5,659 bases of DNA from Bacteroidetes bacterium GWA2_30_7 (GTDB lineage Bacteria; Bacteroidota; Bacteroidia; Bacteroidales; GWF2-33-38), in NCBI GenBank assembly GCA_001768155.1, contig MENC01000293.1:1-5659 (forward strand), given 5' to 3'. The position numbers and the translations under genes are program-made. Below the pieces are notes generated by a model. It searched no databases and was not told the origin of the DNA. It saw only the letters and a list, made by a program, of their open reading frames with translations. This document shows, in pieces, positions 1 to 5,573 of the stretch (position 1 is the stretch's first letter; the number at the start of each line of letters is the position of its first letter).

Positions 1-744
1 AAATTGATTTTTCCCGTAAATCTTTAGGCCCGCCCTGATTTCTTAAAAGCTTGACAATATCTATTGCCTCAAGCAAAGGCCCAATGCCATTTCCAATAGG
101 CTGAGTTCCATCTGTTACCATAACACAAGTATTTATTCCAAGCTCAATTCCCAAATGCTCAAAATGGCCTTTCAAGTGAATCGCTTCTTTTTCAGACTTA
201 ACTTTAGTTCCTTTTCCAATAGGAATTTCTATGATTAAATGAGTTATTCCAACGCTTGCTTTTTTTGCCATTATTGAAGCAAGCATCTGACCTTCTGCAT
301 CTATGTTTAAAGGATGCTCAACTTTTATTATTTTATCATCTGCAGGAGCAAGATTCACAGAACCGCCCCATATTATGAACCCTCCAACAGTTTCAACAAT
401 AGATTTCAATTTATTTATCGGCAAATCAACAGGACAAAACACCTCCATTGTATCTGCAGTTCCTGCAGGAGAAGTTATTGCTCGACTGCTTGTCTTCGGC
501 ATTTTCAGCCCGGCAGCAAGAAGAATAGGAACAACAATCATAGTTATTCTATTTCCGGGAACACCTCCAATAGAATGCAAATCAACTATATTACCTTTAT
601 CAAAACTTATTTTTGTTCCTGTCGCAACCATTGCATTTGTTAAATCAACTATTTCTTTAGGAGTCATTCCTCTTGTATAATTAGCAATAACATAACTTGC
701 AAATAATCTGATGCTTTGTTATTGTAAATATATGAAATTATAGC
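1..744 (-). pseudogene. Thymidine/AMP phosphorylase-family gene, 5'-truncated and frameshifted, runs off left edge
   Basis: Read on the minus strand from 718 down to 1, the sequence encodes a clear nucleoside phosphorylase of the archaeal-type thymidine/AMP phosphorylase branch. Visible blocks, in order: ANYTRGM, VDLHSIGGVPGN (His at 577-575), PKTSSRAITSPAGTADTMEV, WGGSVNLAPADD, DAEGQMLASIMAKK, TDGTQPIGNGIGP and GPKDLREKS. The family performs phosphorolysis of pyrimidine nucleosides or of AMP. The substrate cannot be settled here. The reading frame is closed by a stop at 721-719, yet homology continues upstream in another frame (residues IISYIYNNKASDY, about 744-703). This implies a -1 frameshift around 700-705. 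The earlier frame is itself closed at 777-775, and the rest of the N-terminal helical domain would have to lie inside coaX, so it is missing. The first ATG in the main frame is 667-665, which leaves at least 222 open codons. Family members are about 440-500 residues. Two usually conserved substrate residues also look changed (see findings). Family assignment is firm; pseudogene status is likely but depends on base accuracy. Confidence 0.8.
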
Positions 745-793
745 ATTTCCCAAATTTACTTTTGGTAAACAATCTCAAAAATATGCCTAAGTA

Positions 794-826
794 TTGAGGA
801 ATAAACTAAACAATTTTATAATTTCG
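794..826 (+). promoter_or_regulatory. Weak candidate Bacteroidota sigma-ABfr promoter for coaX
   Basis: A TTG at 794-796 and TAATTTCG at 819-826 are separated by 22 bases. The known Bacteroidota primary-sigma consensus is TTG, then about 19-21 bases, then TAnnTTTG. The -7 box has one mismatch and spacing is slightly long. Transcription would begin about 10 bases before the GTG of coaX, giving a very short leader. This is a motif match only, in a region so AT-rich that chance matches are common. Confidence 0.22.
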
Positions 827-843
827 TTGAAAATATAATTATA

Positions 844-1575
844 GTGAATCTTATAATTGACGCAGGAAATACATTAATAAAATATGCGGTTTTTGATAAT
901 TTCAATATCATATTTTATGATTATAATTCTGAATTTACCGAAGCTCATTATTTAATAATCAAGAAAAAATTTCCGGCAATTAATCAAATAATTTTCTCAA
1001 ATGTAGGGCATCATCAATTAAAATTTTTAAATATTTTGCCAGATATTAAAATAATTGAATTTTCATCGCATACTCCAATTCCAATAATTAATTTATATCA
1101 ATCGCCCGAAACACTTGGAATGGATAGACTTGCAGCTGTGATAGGTGCAAATCAACTTTATCCTAAAGAAAATATAATGGTTATTGATTTAGGTTCGGCA
1201 ATTACTTACGATTTTATTAATAATAATTCTGAATATTTAGGCGGAAATATATCTCCAGGGCTAGAAATGCGATTTAAAGCCTTAAATAATTTTACTTCAA
1301 AATTACCATTATTAACACCAAATGAGAACTTTAATCCCATAGGAAAAAACACCAATGAAGCAATTTTAACAGGTGTTGAGCAGGGTTTGGTTTTTGAGAT
1401 TTCTAGTTATATTGATTATTTTTCACAATATTTTACTGATTTAAAAGTTCTTTTGACTGGTGGAAATTGTTTTTTCTTTGAGAAAATATTAAAAAATCAC
1501 ATCTTTGTAAACCCAAATTTATTATTGATAGGGCTAAATAAAATATTAGAATATAATTTAGGATTTAAAATTTAG
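844..1575 (+). CDS. coaX: Type III pantothenate kinase (CoaX)
   Basis: CoaX catalyses ATP-dependent phosphorylation of pantothenate, the first step of coenzyme A synthesis, in the cytoplasm. The 243-residue length is normal for the family (about 240-260). Signature blocks are in the right order. IIDAGNT at 4-10 is the phosphate-binding motif with the first conserved Asp (D6). GMDR at 92-95 carries the Asp proposed as catalytic base (D94). IDLGSAIT at 114-121 holds the third Asp (D115). EYLGGNISPGLEMR is at 130-143, a TGVEQGL block at 176-182, and LLTGGN at 203-208. The only departure is Ser in the usual GTA of the third motif. The GTG start is chosen because the Asp motif must sit a few residues from the N-terminus and there is no in-frame ATG or GTG nearby upstream. 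No Shine-Dalgarno sequence is visible, which is usual in Bacteroidota. The gene is divergent from the broken phosphorylase and is followed by a REP-like repeat. Confidence 0.95.
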   Translation: MNLIIDAGNTLIKYAVFDNFNIIFYDYNSEFTEAHYLIIKKKFPAINQIIFSNVGHHQLKFLNILPDIKIIEFSSHTPIPIINLYQSPETLGMDRLAAVIGANQLYPKENIMVIDLGSAITYDFINNNSEYLGGNISPGLEMRFKALNNFTSKLPLLTPNENFNPIGKNTNEAILTGVEQGLVFEISSYIDYFSQYFTDLKVLLTGGNCFFFEKILKNHIFVNPNLLLIGLNKILEYNLGFKI

Positions 1576-1583
1576 AATTTTTT

Positions 1584-1624
1584 GTCATTGCGAGGAGTTG
1601 CGAGGAACGAAGCAAAGCAATCTC
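1584..1624. repeat. Dispersed REP-like palindromic repeat
   Basis: Nine bases after the coaX stop lies the sequence type CATTGCGAGGA...GAAGCAAAGCAATCTC, well known as a dispersed intergenic repeat in many bacterial genomes. Internal symmetry is visible: ATTGC at 1587-1591 pairs with GCAAT at 1617-1621, and TTGC at 1598-1601 pairs with GCAA at 1612-1615. TTGCGAGGA occurs twice with a 10-base step (1588-1596 and 1598-1606). It is much more GC-rich than its surroundings. It could form a hairpin in the coaX transcript and act as a 3' end or stabiliser, but it lacks a clean U-tract. Confidence 0.75.
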
Positions 1625-1652
1625 TTTGGAATTTAGAATTTAGAAATTTGGG

Positions 1653-1711
1653 AATTTAACAATGTAACAATTTAACAGTGTACAATTTAGCAATTTAACA
1701 ATTTAACAATG
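1653..1711. repeat. 8-bp tandem repeat (AATTTAAC) ending in the next start codon
   Basis: Seven consecutive units follow the consensus AATTTAAC: 1653-1660, 1661-1668 (AATGTAAC), 1669-1676, a degenerate 7-base unit at 1677-1683, 1684-1691 (AATTTAGC), 1692-1699 and 1700-1707. The next partial unit, AATG, supplies the ATG at 1709-1711. A related AATTTAGA-like run precedes it at about 1630-1652. The array fills most of the gap between the REP-like element and the outer membrane protein gene, so the 5' leader of that gene is made of repeats. Confidence 0.8.
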
Positions 1712-2998
1712 TTTCTATCCCAATTATTCAGAACTTACAATAAAAGTATATTAATCATTTTTTTAATTATTATTTCAAATCTTTTCTCTTATTCTCAAAA
1801 CTCATATTTCTCGCCTTATTCAAGATATGGAATAGGTGATTTTGCCGATAATAATTTTGGACAGGCAAAAGCAATGGGTAAATCGTCTATTGCTTTAAGA
1901 AGCAAAGAACACCTTAACATAAATAACCCGGCATCGTATAGTGCAATTGATACTTTGAATTTTATTTTCGAAGTAGGTTATTTTAATAAATATACCAATT
2001 ATAGCACTAATAGTCAAAACATCAAACGCAATGATGCCAATCTCAGCTATATAACACTTGGTTTTCCTGTAACAAAATGGTGGGGTTCGAGCATTGGTTT
2101 ACTACCTTATAGTATATTAGGATATAACATAAGTTCTAAAGTAGCTACTCAGGAATTAGATACTGCCATTTATAATTATATTGGCTCGGGAGGTATTAAC
2201 CAATTTTATTTTGGTAATTCGTTCAAACTTTTTAAAAACTTCAGTATAGGAGCTAATATTTCGTACCTATTTGGTTCGTTAGCTTATGAAAAAAATGCTG
2301 ATTTTTATAAAGAAAAGAATGCATTCGAGTATCATTCAAACGATTCAATTCTAATAAATGATTTGTTTTTCGATTTTGGCTTTCAATATTCTAAAAAGCT
2401 TAAAGATGAACAAGTTATTACTATAGGCGGGAAATACAATAATAAAGATAATATTAATGCCTCGAGGTCTCAATTAATCCAAACTGTTTTTAGAAGTTCA
2501 CCATTAGTAATTTCAACATTAATAGATACCGCAGACGAAAAAGGAACATTAGAATTTCCATTGTCATTTGGTTTTGGAATTTCTTATACAAAAAACAATA
2601 AATTAATTTTAATTGCTGATTATGTTCAACAAAACTGGTCAGATTCAAAATTCTTTGGAGTTTCCGATAGCTTATTAGATAGCAGACTTATATCCGCAGG
2701 GCTAGAATATATTCCTAAATTTGCTTCGTTAAATAATTATTTTAAAAGAGTTAGATATCGCTTAGGCGGCTATTATTCAAACTCATACATTAATGTTAAC
2801 AATAATCAGATTAATGATTTTGGAATTACTTTTGGATTTGGATTACCTTTACGAAAAACAAAAACTTCTTTTAATTTATCGTTTGAACTAGGACAAAGAG
2901 GAACTACAACTAATAATTTGATTAAAGAAAAATACGTCAATATTGGTATAAATTTAACTTTGCACGATTTTTGGTTCTTTAAAAGAAAAATTGAATAA
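1709..2998 (+). CDS. Outer membrane beta-barrel protein of unknown function (FadL/OmpP1-like, Bacteroidota type)
   Basis: This 429-residue exported protein has a signal peptide: a basic start (R8, K12), a hydrophobic core at about 14-26, and likely cleavage after SYS at 29, before QN. The mature part opens with YFSPYSRYGIGDF (33-45), then an NPASY motif at 73-77 and GFPVTKWW at 118-125. It continues as alternating polar/hydrophobic strands rich in Gly, Tyr, Phe and Asn, as in a beta-barrel. The end (ELGQRGTTTNN, then YVNIGINLTLHDFWFFKRKI) has the aromatic strand and WF-K tail common to Bacteroidota barrels. The N-terminal NPASY and glycine-rich start recall FadL-type transporters, but no substrate can be inferred. 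From memory, related barrels lie beside coaX and lptC in other Bacteroidota, which suggests an envelope role. The ATG sits at the end of a tandem repeat; the signal peptide fixes this as the best start. Confidence 0.8.
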   Translation: MFLSQLFRTYNKSILIIFLIIISNLFSYSQNSYFSPYSRYGIGDFADNNFGQAKAMGKSSIALRSKEHLNINNPASYSAIDTLNFIFEVGYFNKYTNYSTNSQNIKRNDANLSYITLGFPVTKWWGSSIGLLPYSILGYNISSKVATQELDTAIYNYIGSGGINQFYFGNSFKLFKNFSIGANISYLFGSLAYEKNADFYKEKNAFEYHSNDSILINDLFFDFGFQYSKKLKDEQVITIGGKYNNKDNINASRSQLIQTVFRSSPLVISTLIDTADEKGTLEFPLSFGFGISYTKNNKLILIADYVQQNWSDSKFFGVSDSLLDSRLISAGLEYIPKFASLNNYFKRVRYRLGGYYSNSYINVNNNQINDFGITFGFGLPLRKTKTSFNLSFELGQRGTTTNNLIKEKYVNIGINLTLHDFWFFKRKIE

Positions 2999-3011
2999 AA
3001 AAATAACGCTT

Positions 3012-3032
3012 GAAGTTTAAAGTTTGAAGTTA
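3012..3032. repeat. Short 7-bp direct repeat in intergenic gap
   Basis: Three 7-base units (GAAGTTT, AAAGTTT, GAAGTTA) follow each other in the 118-base gap between the barrel gene and the TPR gene. No convincing promoter or terminator was seen in this gap. Such short AT-rich arrays are common between genes in Bacteroidota and this one may have no function. Confidence 0.5.
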
Positions 3033-3116
3033 AAATTAATAAATTGCGTACCAATATCAAATTTTAAAGTTCTAAAATAAAACTAAATATATAACCACCT
3101 TACAAAAACAGACACT

Positions 3117-4469
3117 ATGAAAAAAATTATTTCAATTATCATTTTAGGTATTTTATTCGTACCAAGTTTTCAATTATTTGGTCAACCTAATACTAGTGAA
3201 GGTAGCGAATCGGGAACAACAACAAATGCTACTGATAAATTTGGAAGCAACCCTGACCAGTGTAAAATGAATCTATCTTTATACGGAGAGTTTTACAAAC
3301 AAAAAAATTATGCAGATGCCCTTGTTCCATGGCGATGGGTGTTTATTAACTGCCCGTCATCCAGTAAAAATATGTATATTCATGGTGGCAATATTATTGA
3401 ATTTCAGATTAATAAAACAAAAGATGTAACAATTAAAGAAAAATATATTGATACTTTATTAATGGTTTACGACCAACGAATCAAATATTTTGGTCAAGAA
3501 GGTTTCGTGCTTGGAAGAAAAGGAGTTGATTTATTTAAATATCGCGAAAAAGATGTTCAAGTTGCTTATGATTGTTTGAACAAATCGCTAAAATCGGAAG
3601 GCAATAAAACCGAAGCTGCCGTACTTCTTACTTTAATGCAAACAACAATCTTATTACATAAAGATAGCAAAATTACTAAAGAGATTGGAGTTGAAAATTA
3701 TGCAAAAATCGCAGAATCAATTGATGCTCAAATTGCTGAAAAACCCGATAATGAAAACTTAATAAAAGCAAAACAAAGTATTGATGAGTTATTTGCAAAT
3801 TGTCCTTTTTCTGATTGCGAAGCTTTAATTAATACTTTTACACCAAAATTTACACAAAACCCTACCGATGCAACTCTATTAAAGAATATTACAAGACTAC
3901 TTGATAAAAAAAGCTGTACAGACTCTCAATTGTTTTTTGATGCGTCAGAAAAATTATTCGAAATTGAACCATCTGCAGAAGCTGCATTAAATATGGCACG
4001 AATGGCTCGTAAGAAAAATGAATTTTCAAAAGCTTCAAAATTTTATCTTCAAGCTATTGAATCACAGGAAAATGCAGATTCAAAATCGCAATATTATCTT
4101 GAGCTTGCAGATTTAAATTTTAAAGACCTAAGTCAATATCAACAAGCCCGTACTTATGCACTAAAAGCACTCGAATTTAAACCAAATTCAGGAAAAGCAT
4201 ATTTAATAATTGGATTAGCTTATGCCTCAAGTACAAAAAACTGTGGCGATAATGATTGTACTCAAAGAGCTGTTTATTGGGTTGCTGTTGACAAATTTAT
4301 TAAAGCAAAAAATGTAGATTCGTCAGTTGCCGAAGATGCAAATAGATTAATTAGTACATATTCTTCAAATTTTCCGGGAAAAGAAGCTTGTTTCTTTTAC
4401 AATATTGTTGATGGGCAATCTTTTACAGTTGAATGTTGGATTAACGAAACAACTACTGTCAGATTTTAA
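3117..4469 (+). CDS. Exported tetratricopeptide-repeat protein
   Basis: This 450-residue protein begins with a clear signal peptide: KK at 2-3, a hydrophobic core at about 4-21, and likely cleavage after LFG at 22, giving an N-terminal Gln. It is therefore periplasmic or surface-associated. The N-terminal half carries NYADALVPWRWVFINCP at 64-80 and IDTLLMVYDQRIKYFGQEG at 111-129, followed by VLGRKG, a signature shared by Bacteroidota TPR proteins in this neighbourhood. Helical repeat pairs are visible, best at about 300-370: the segments EFSKASKFYLQAIE, YLELADLNFKDLSQYQQARTYALKALEFKP and GKAYLIIGLAYA fit the TPR spacing of small and large residues. Several Cys residues (CPFSDC, NCGDNDC, ECW) could form disulfides. 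TPR proteins are usually scaffolds; no enzymatic motif is visible. Its place before lptC suggests an envelope role. The start is fixed by the signal peptide. Confidence 0.85.
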   Translation: MKKIISIIILGILFVPSFQLFGQPNTSEGSESGTTTNATDKFGSNPDQCKMNLSLYGEFYKQKNYADALVPWRWVFINCPSSSKNMYIHGGNIIEFQINKTKDVTIKEKYIDTLLMVYDQRIKYFGQEGFVLGRKGVDLFKYREKDVQVAYDCLNKSLKSEGNKTEAAVLLTLMQTTILLHKDSKITKEIGVENYAKIAESIDAQIAEKPDNENLIKAKQSIDELFANCPFSDCEALINTFTPKFTQNPTDATLLKNITRLLDKKSCTDSQLFFDASEKLFEIEPSAEAALNMARMARKKNEFSKASKFYLQAIESQENADSKSQYYLELADLNFKDLSQYQQARTYALKALEFKPNSGKAYLIIGLAYASSTKNCGDNDCTQRAVYWVAVDKFIKAKNVDSSVAEDANRLISTYSSNFPGKEACFFYNIVDGQSFTVECWINETTTVRF

Positions 4470-4502
4470 TTGAACTTTTTTAGCCACAAACACTATGTTT
4501 TG
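4470..4502 (+). promoter_or_regulatory. Candidate Bacteroidota promoter between the TPR gene and the GxxExxY cassette
   Basis: TTG at 4470-4472, directly after the TPR stop codon, is followed 21 bases later by TATGTTTTG (4494-4502). The -7 element matches the TAnnTTTG consensus at seven of eight positions, and the spacing is at the upper end of the normal range. It would drive the GxxExxY gene and perhaps lptC beyond it. The box lies just outside the left inverted repeat. This rests on motif matching alone. Confidence 0.28.
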
Positions 4503-4515
4503 AGTTGTTAACTAT

Positions 4516-4558
4516 GCCACAGAAAGCACAGAGTAACACAGATTTCATTCACAGATTA
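4516..4558 (+). repeat. Left inverted repeat of the GxxExxY cassette
   Basis: The arm begins GCCACAGAAAGCACAG and ends CACAGATTA. CACAG recurs several times inside it (at 4519, 4528, 4538 and 4550), so the arm is itself a loose CACAG(A) repeat. It ends 11 bases before the GxxExxY start codon and so forms most of that gene's leader. Confidence 0.7.
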
Positions 4559-4569
4559 AAATATAAACT

Positions 4570-4967
4570 ATGTCTATTGCTGATTCAAGAACTGAAAATT
4601 TTCCAATGCGGGAGGAAACTTTTAAAATTATTGGTTTAGCAATGGAAGTTCATAAAGTTATTGGAAAAGGTTTTTTAGAAATTGTTTATAAAGATGCTCT
4701 TGAAATTGAATTTTTGGATAATTTAATTCCTTATGAAAGAGAAAAACCTTTCATTATTGACTATAAAGGACGAACCTTGAAAAGAAAATACAATGCAGAT
4801 TTTGTTGTTTATGAAAACTTAATTTTAGAAGTTAAAGCACAATCAGGAATTTACGATGAAGATATTAAACAAACAATTATTATTTAGCTTGCTCAAAATT
4901 ATCTCTGGGATTACTAGTAAATTTTGGGGAAAATTCACTCACTTTTAAACGAGTAATATTAACTTAA
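4570..4967 (+). pseudogene. GxxExxY protein (PD-(D/E)XK nuclease-like superfamily), with single-base frameshift
   Basis: The first frame (4570-4887, 105 codons) carries the defining motif GFLEIVY (G34, E37, Y40), then NADFVV (D77) and LEVKA (E87, K89). The D...E-x-K pattern is that of PD-(D/E)XK folds, to which this family (PF13366-like) is assigned. It stops abruptly after DIKQTIII. In the -1 frame from 4884 the expected C-terminus continues for 27 codons (LACSKLSLGLLVNFGE, then NSLTFKRVILT) to a stop at 4965-4967. This restores about 132 residues, near the family's usual length of about 125. One base, probably an A in an ATTATTATT run near 4874-4883, is missing. The cause is either a real mutation or an assembly error. 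The family's biological role is unknown; a nuclease or nucleic-acid role is inference. The gene fills an inverted-repeat cassette that separates the TPR gene from lptC. Confidence 0.88.
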
Positions 4968-4970
4968 AAA

Positions 4971-5013
4971 GAATCTGTGCAACAAATCTGCGAAAACTTG
5001 TGTAATCTGTGGC
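4971..5013 (-). repeat. Right inverted repeat of the GxxExxY cassette
   Basis: This is the reverse-complement partner of the left arm, starting GAATCTGTGC and ending AATCTGTGGC. The best conserved parts are the outer GCCACAG and the inner ACAGATT. It begins 3 bases after the restored stop codon of the GxxExxY gene. It contains a GTG (4977-4979) that opens an in-frame N-terminal extension of lptC; this is probably accidental. Confidence 0.7.
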
Positions 5014-5021
5014 AAAAAAAG

Positions 5022-5573
5022 ATGTGGCTTATTTGTTACAAAGAAATCATTGCAATAGCAATGATTTCTTTTTGCTTTTCGTGTGAAAATGAATTAGAAA
5101 AAGTAAATTTTTTTTCTAAAGAAGTTGTTTTACCAAATCAGTCGGCTATAGATATTGAAGTATTATATTCAGAAGATGCTGTTGTTCAATTAAAACTTAC
5201 TGCTCCTGTTTTAGAACATTATAACGATGAAGAAGAGCCGTTTGTTTTATTTCCAAAAGGTATTCATGTATATTTTTTTAATTCAAAAAAAGAAATTGAA
5301 TCAGAACTTCAAGCAAATTATGCTAAGTATTTCGAGAAAAAAAAACTTTGGGAAGCTAGAGACGACGTTAGGACAATTAATGAAAAATGCGATTTACTCA
5401 ATACCGAACAACTATTCTGGAACGAAAATAAGGAAACAATATATTCTGATAAATTTGTAAAAATTACTACTGCCGAAGAAGTTTTGTTTGGAGATGGATT
5501 TGAATCGAATCAAAATTTTACTAAATATCAGATTAAAAAACTAAAAGGAGTTATATCTTTAAAAGATGAATAA
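5022..5573 (+). CDS. lptC: LPS export periplasmic protein LptC (Bacteroidota lipoprotein type)
   Basis: LptC joins the inner-membrane LptBFG extractor to the periplasmic LptA bridge that delivers lipopolysaccharide to the outer membrane. From the ATG at 5022 the protein has 183 residues. It starts with a short hydrophobic segment ending in FSC (C21), a weak lipobox, so it is probably lipid-anchored. The mature part has the LptC/LptA-type beta-jellyroll pattern: SAIDIEVLYSEDAVVQLKLTAP, EEPFVLFPKGI, ELQANYAKYFEKKKLWEA, LNTEQLFWNENKETIYSDK and GFESNQNFTKYQI, all characteristic of Bacteroidota LptC. A GTG at 4977 would add 15 residues (MQQICENLCNLWQKK), but these are translated from the cassette's inverted repeat and would push the lipid Cys to position 36, so ATG 5022 is preferred. 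That codon itself touches the outer edge of the repeat. A perfect hairpin overlaps the signal-peptide codons. The next gene overlaps its 3' end. Confidence 0.88.
   Translation: MWLICYKEIIAIAMISFCFSCENELEKVNFFSKEVVLPNQSAIDIEVLYSEDAVVQLKLTAPVLEHYNDEEEPFVLFPKGIHVYFFNSKKEIESELQANYAKYFEKKKLWEARDDVRTINEKCDLLNTEQLFWNENKETIYSDKFVKITTAEEVLFGDGFESNQNFTKYQIKKLKGVISLKDE
5040..5071. other. Perfect 14-bp inverted repeat (hairpin) inside the lptC signal-peptide coding region
   Basis: AAAGAAATCATTGC (5040-5053) is followed by the 4-base loop AATA and then its exact reverse complement GCAATGATTTCTTT (5058-5071). The next bases are TTGCTTTTC, so the whole resembles an AT-rich intrinsic terminator. It starts 18 bases after the ATG of lptC and codes for part of the hydrophobic segment (KEIIAIAMISF). 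It could be an attenuator, an mRNA stability element, or chance. Confidence 0.6.

Larger units (their letters stand above)
4516..5013. mobile_element. GxxExxY cassette bounded by 43-bp imperfect inverted repeats (putative non-autonomous element)
   Basis: The segment begins with GCCACAG and ends with CTGTGGC. Its first 43 bases (4516-4558) match the reverse complement of its last 43 bases (4971-5013) at 30 of 43 positions by hand, with no gap needed. Between them is one small gene that nearly fills the space. An outer pair, AGCCACA at 4482-4488 and TGTGGCT at 5023-5029, extends the symmetry, so the true boundary may be about 4481-5030. No transposase is present and no convincing target-site duplication is visible. 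From memory, 'ccacag...cacagatt' runs often flank GxxExxY genes, which supports a recurring unit. That it moves is inference. Confidence 0.55.

Noticed and set aside
303..680. Plus-strand open frames here (two, 125 and 109 codons)
   Set aside because: They lie antisense to the phosphorylase coding sequence, which has recognisable conserved motifs on the minus strand. Their translations show no family features.
1653..1711. CRISPR-like array
   Set aside because: The units are 8 bases with no spacers; this is a simple tandem repeat.
3012..3032. Promoter for the TPR gene overlapping TAAAGTTTG
   Set aside because: The spacing inside the box is three bases rather than two against TAnnTTTG, and it is better explained by the 7-base repeat.
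2806..3060. Minus-strand 84-codon open frame
   Set aside because: It is mostly antisense to the C-terminus of the beta-barrel gene and ends in the repeat-rich gap. No motif or leader supports it.
4870..4890. Programmed -1 frameshifting in the GxxExxY gene
   Set aside because: The shift is in the -1 direction, but no X_XXY_YYZ slippery heptamer sits in the right phase and no obvious stimulatory stem follows. A single-base deletion or read error is simpler.
4481..5030. Target-site duplication around the cassette
   Set aside because: The bases just outside the inverted repeats (ACTAT on the left, AAAAA on the right) do not match, and no matching direct repeat was seen outside the outer word pair.
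5227..5460. Plus-strand 77-codon open frame in lptC
   Set aside because: It lies in another frame entirely inside well-conserved lptC coding sequence.
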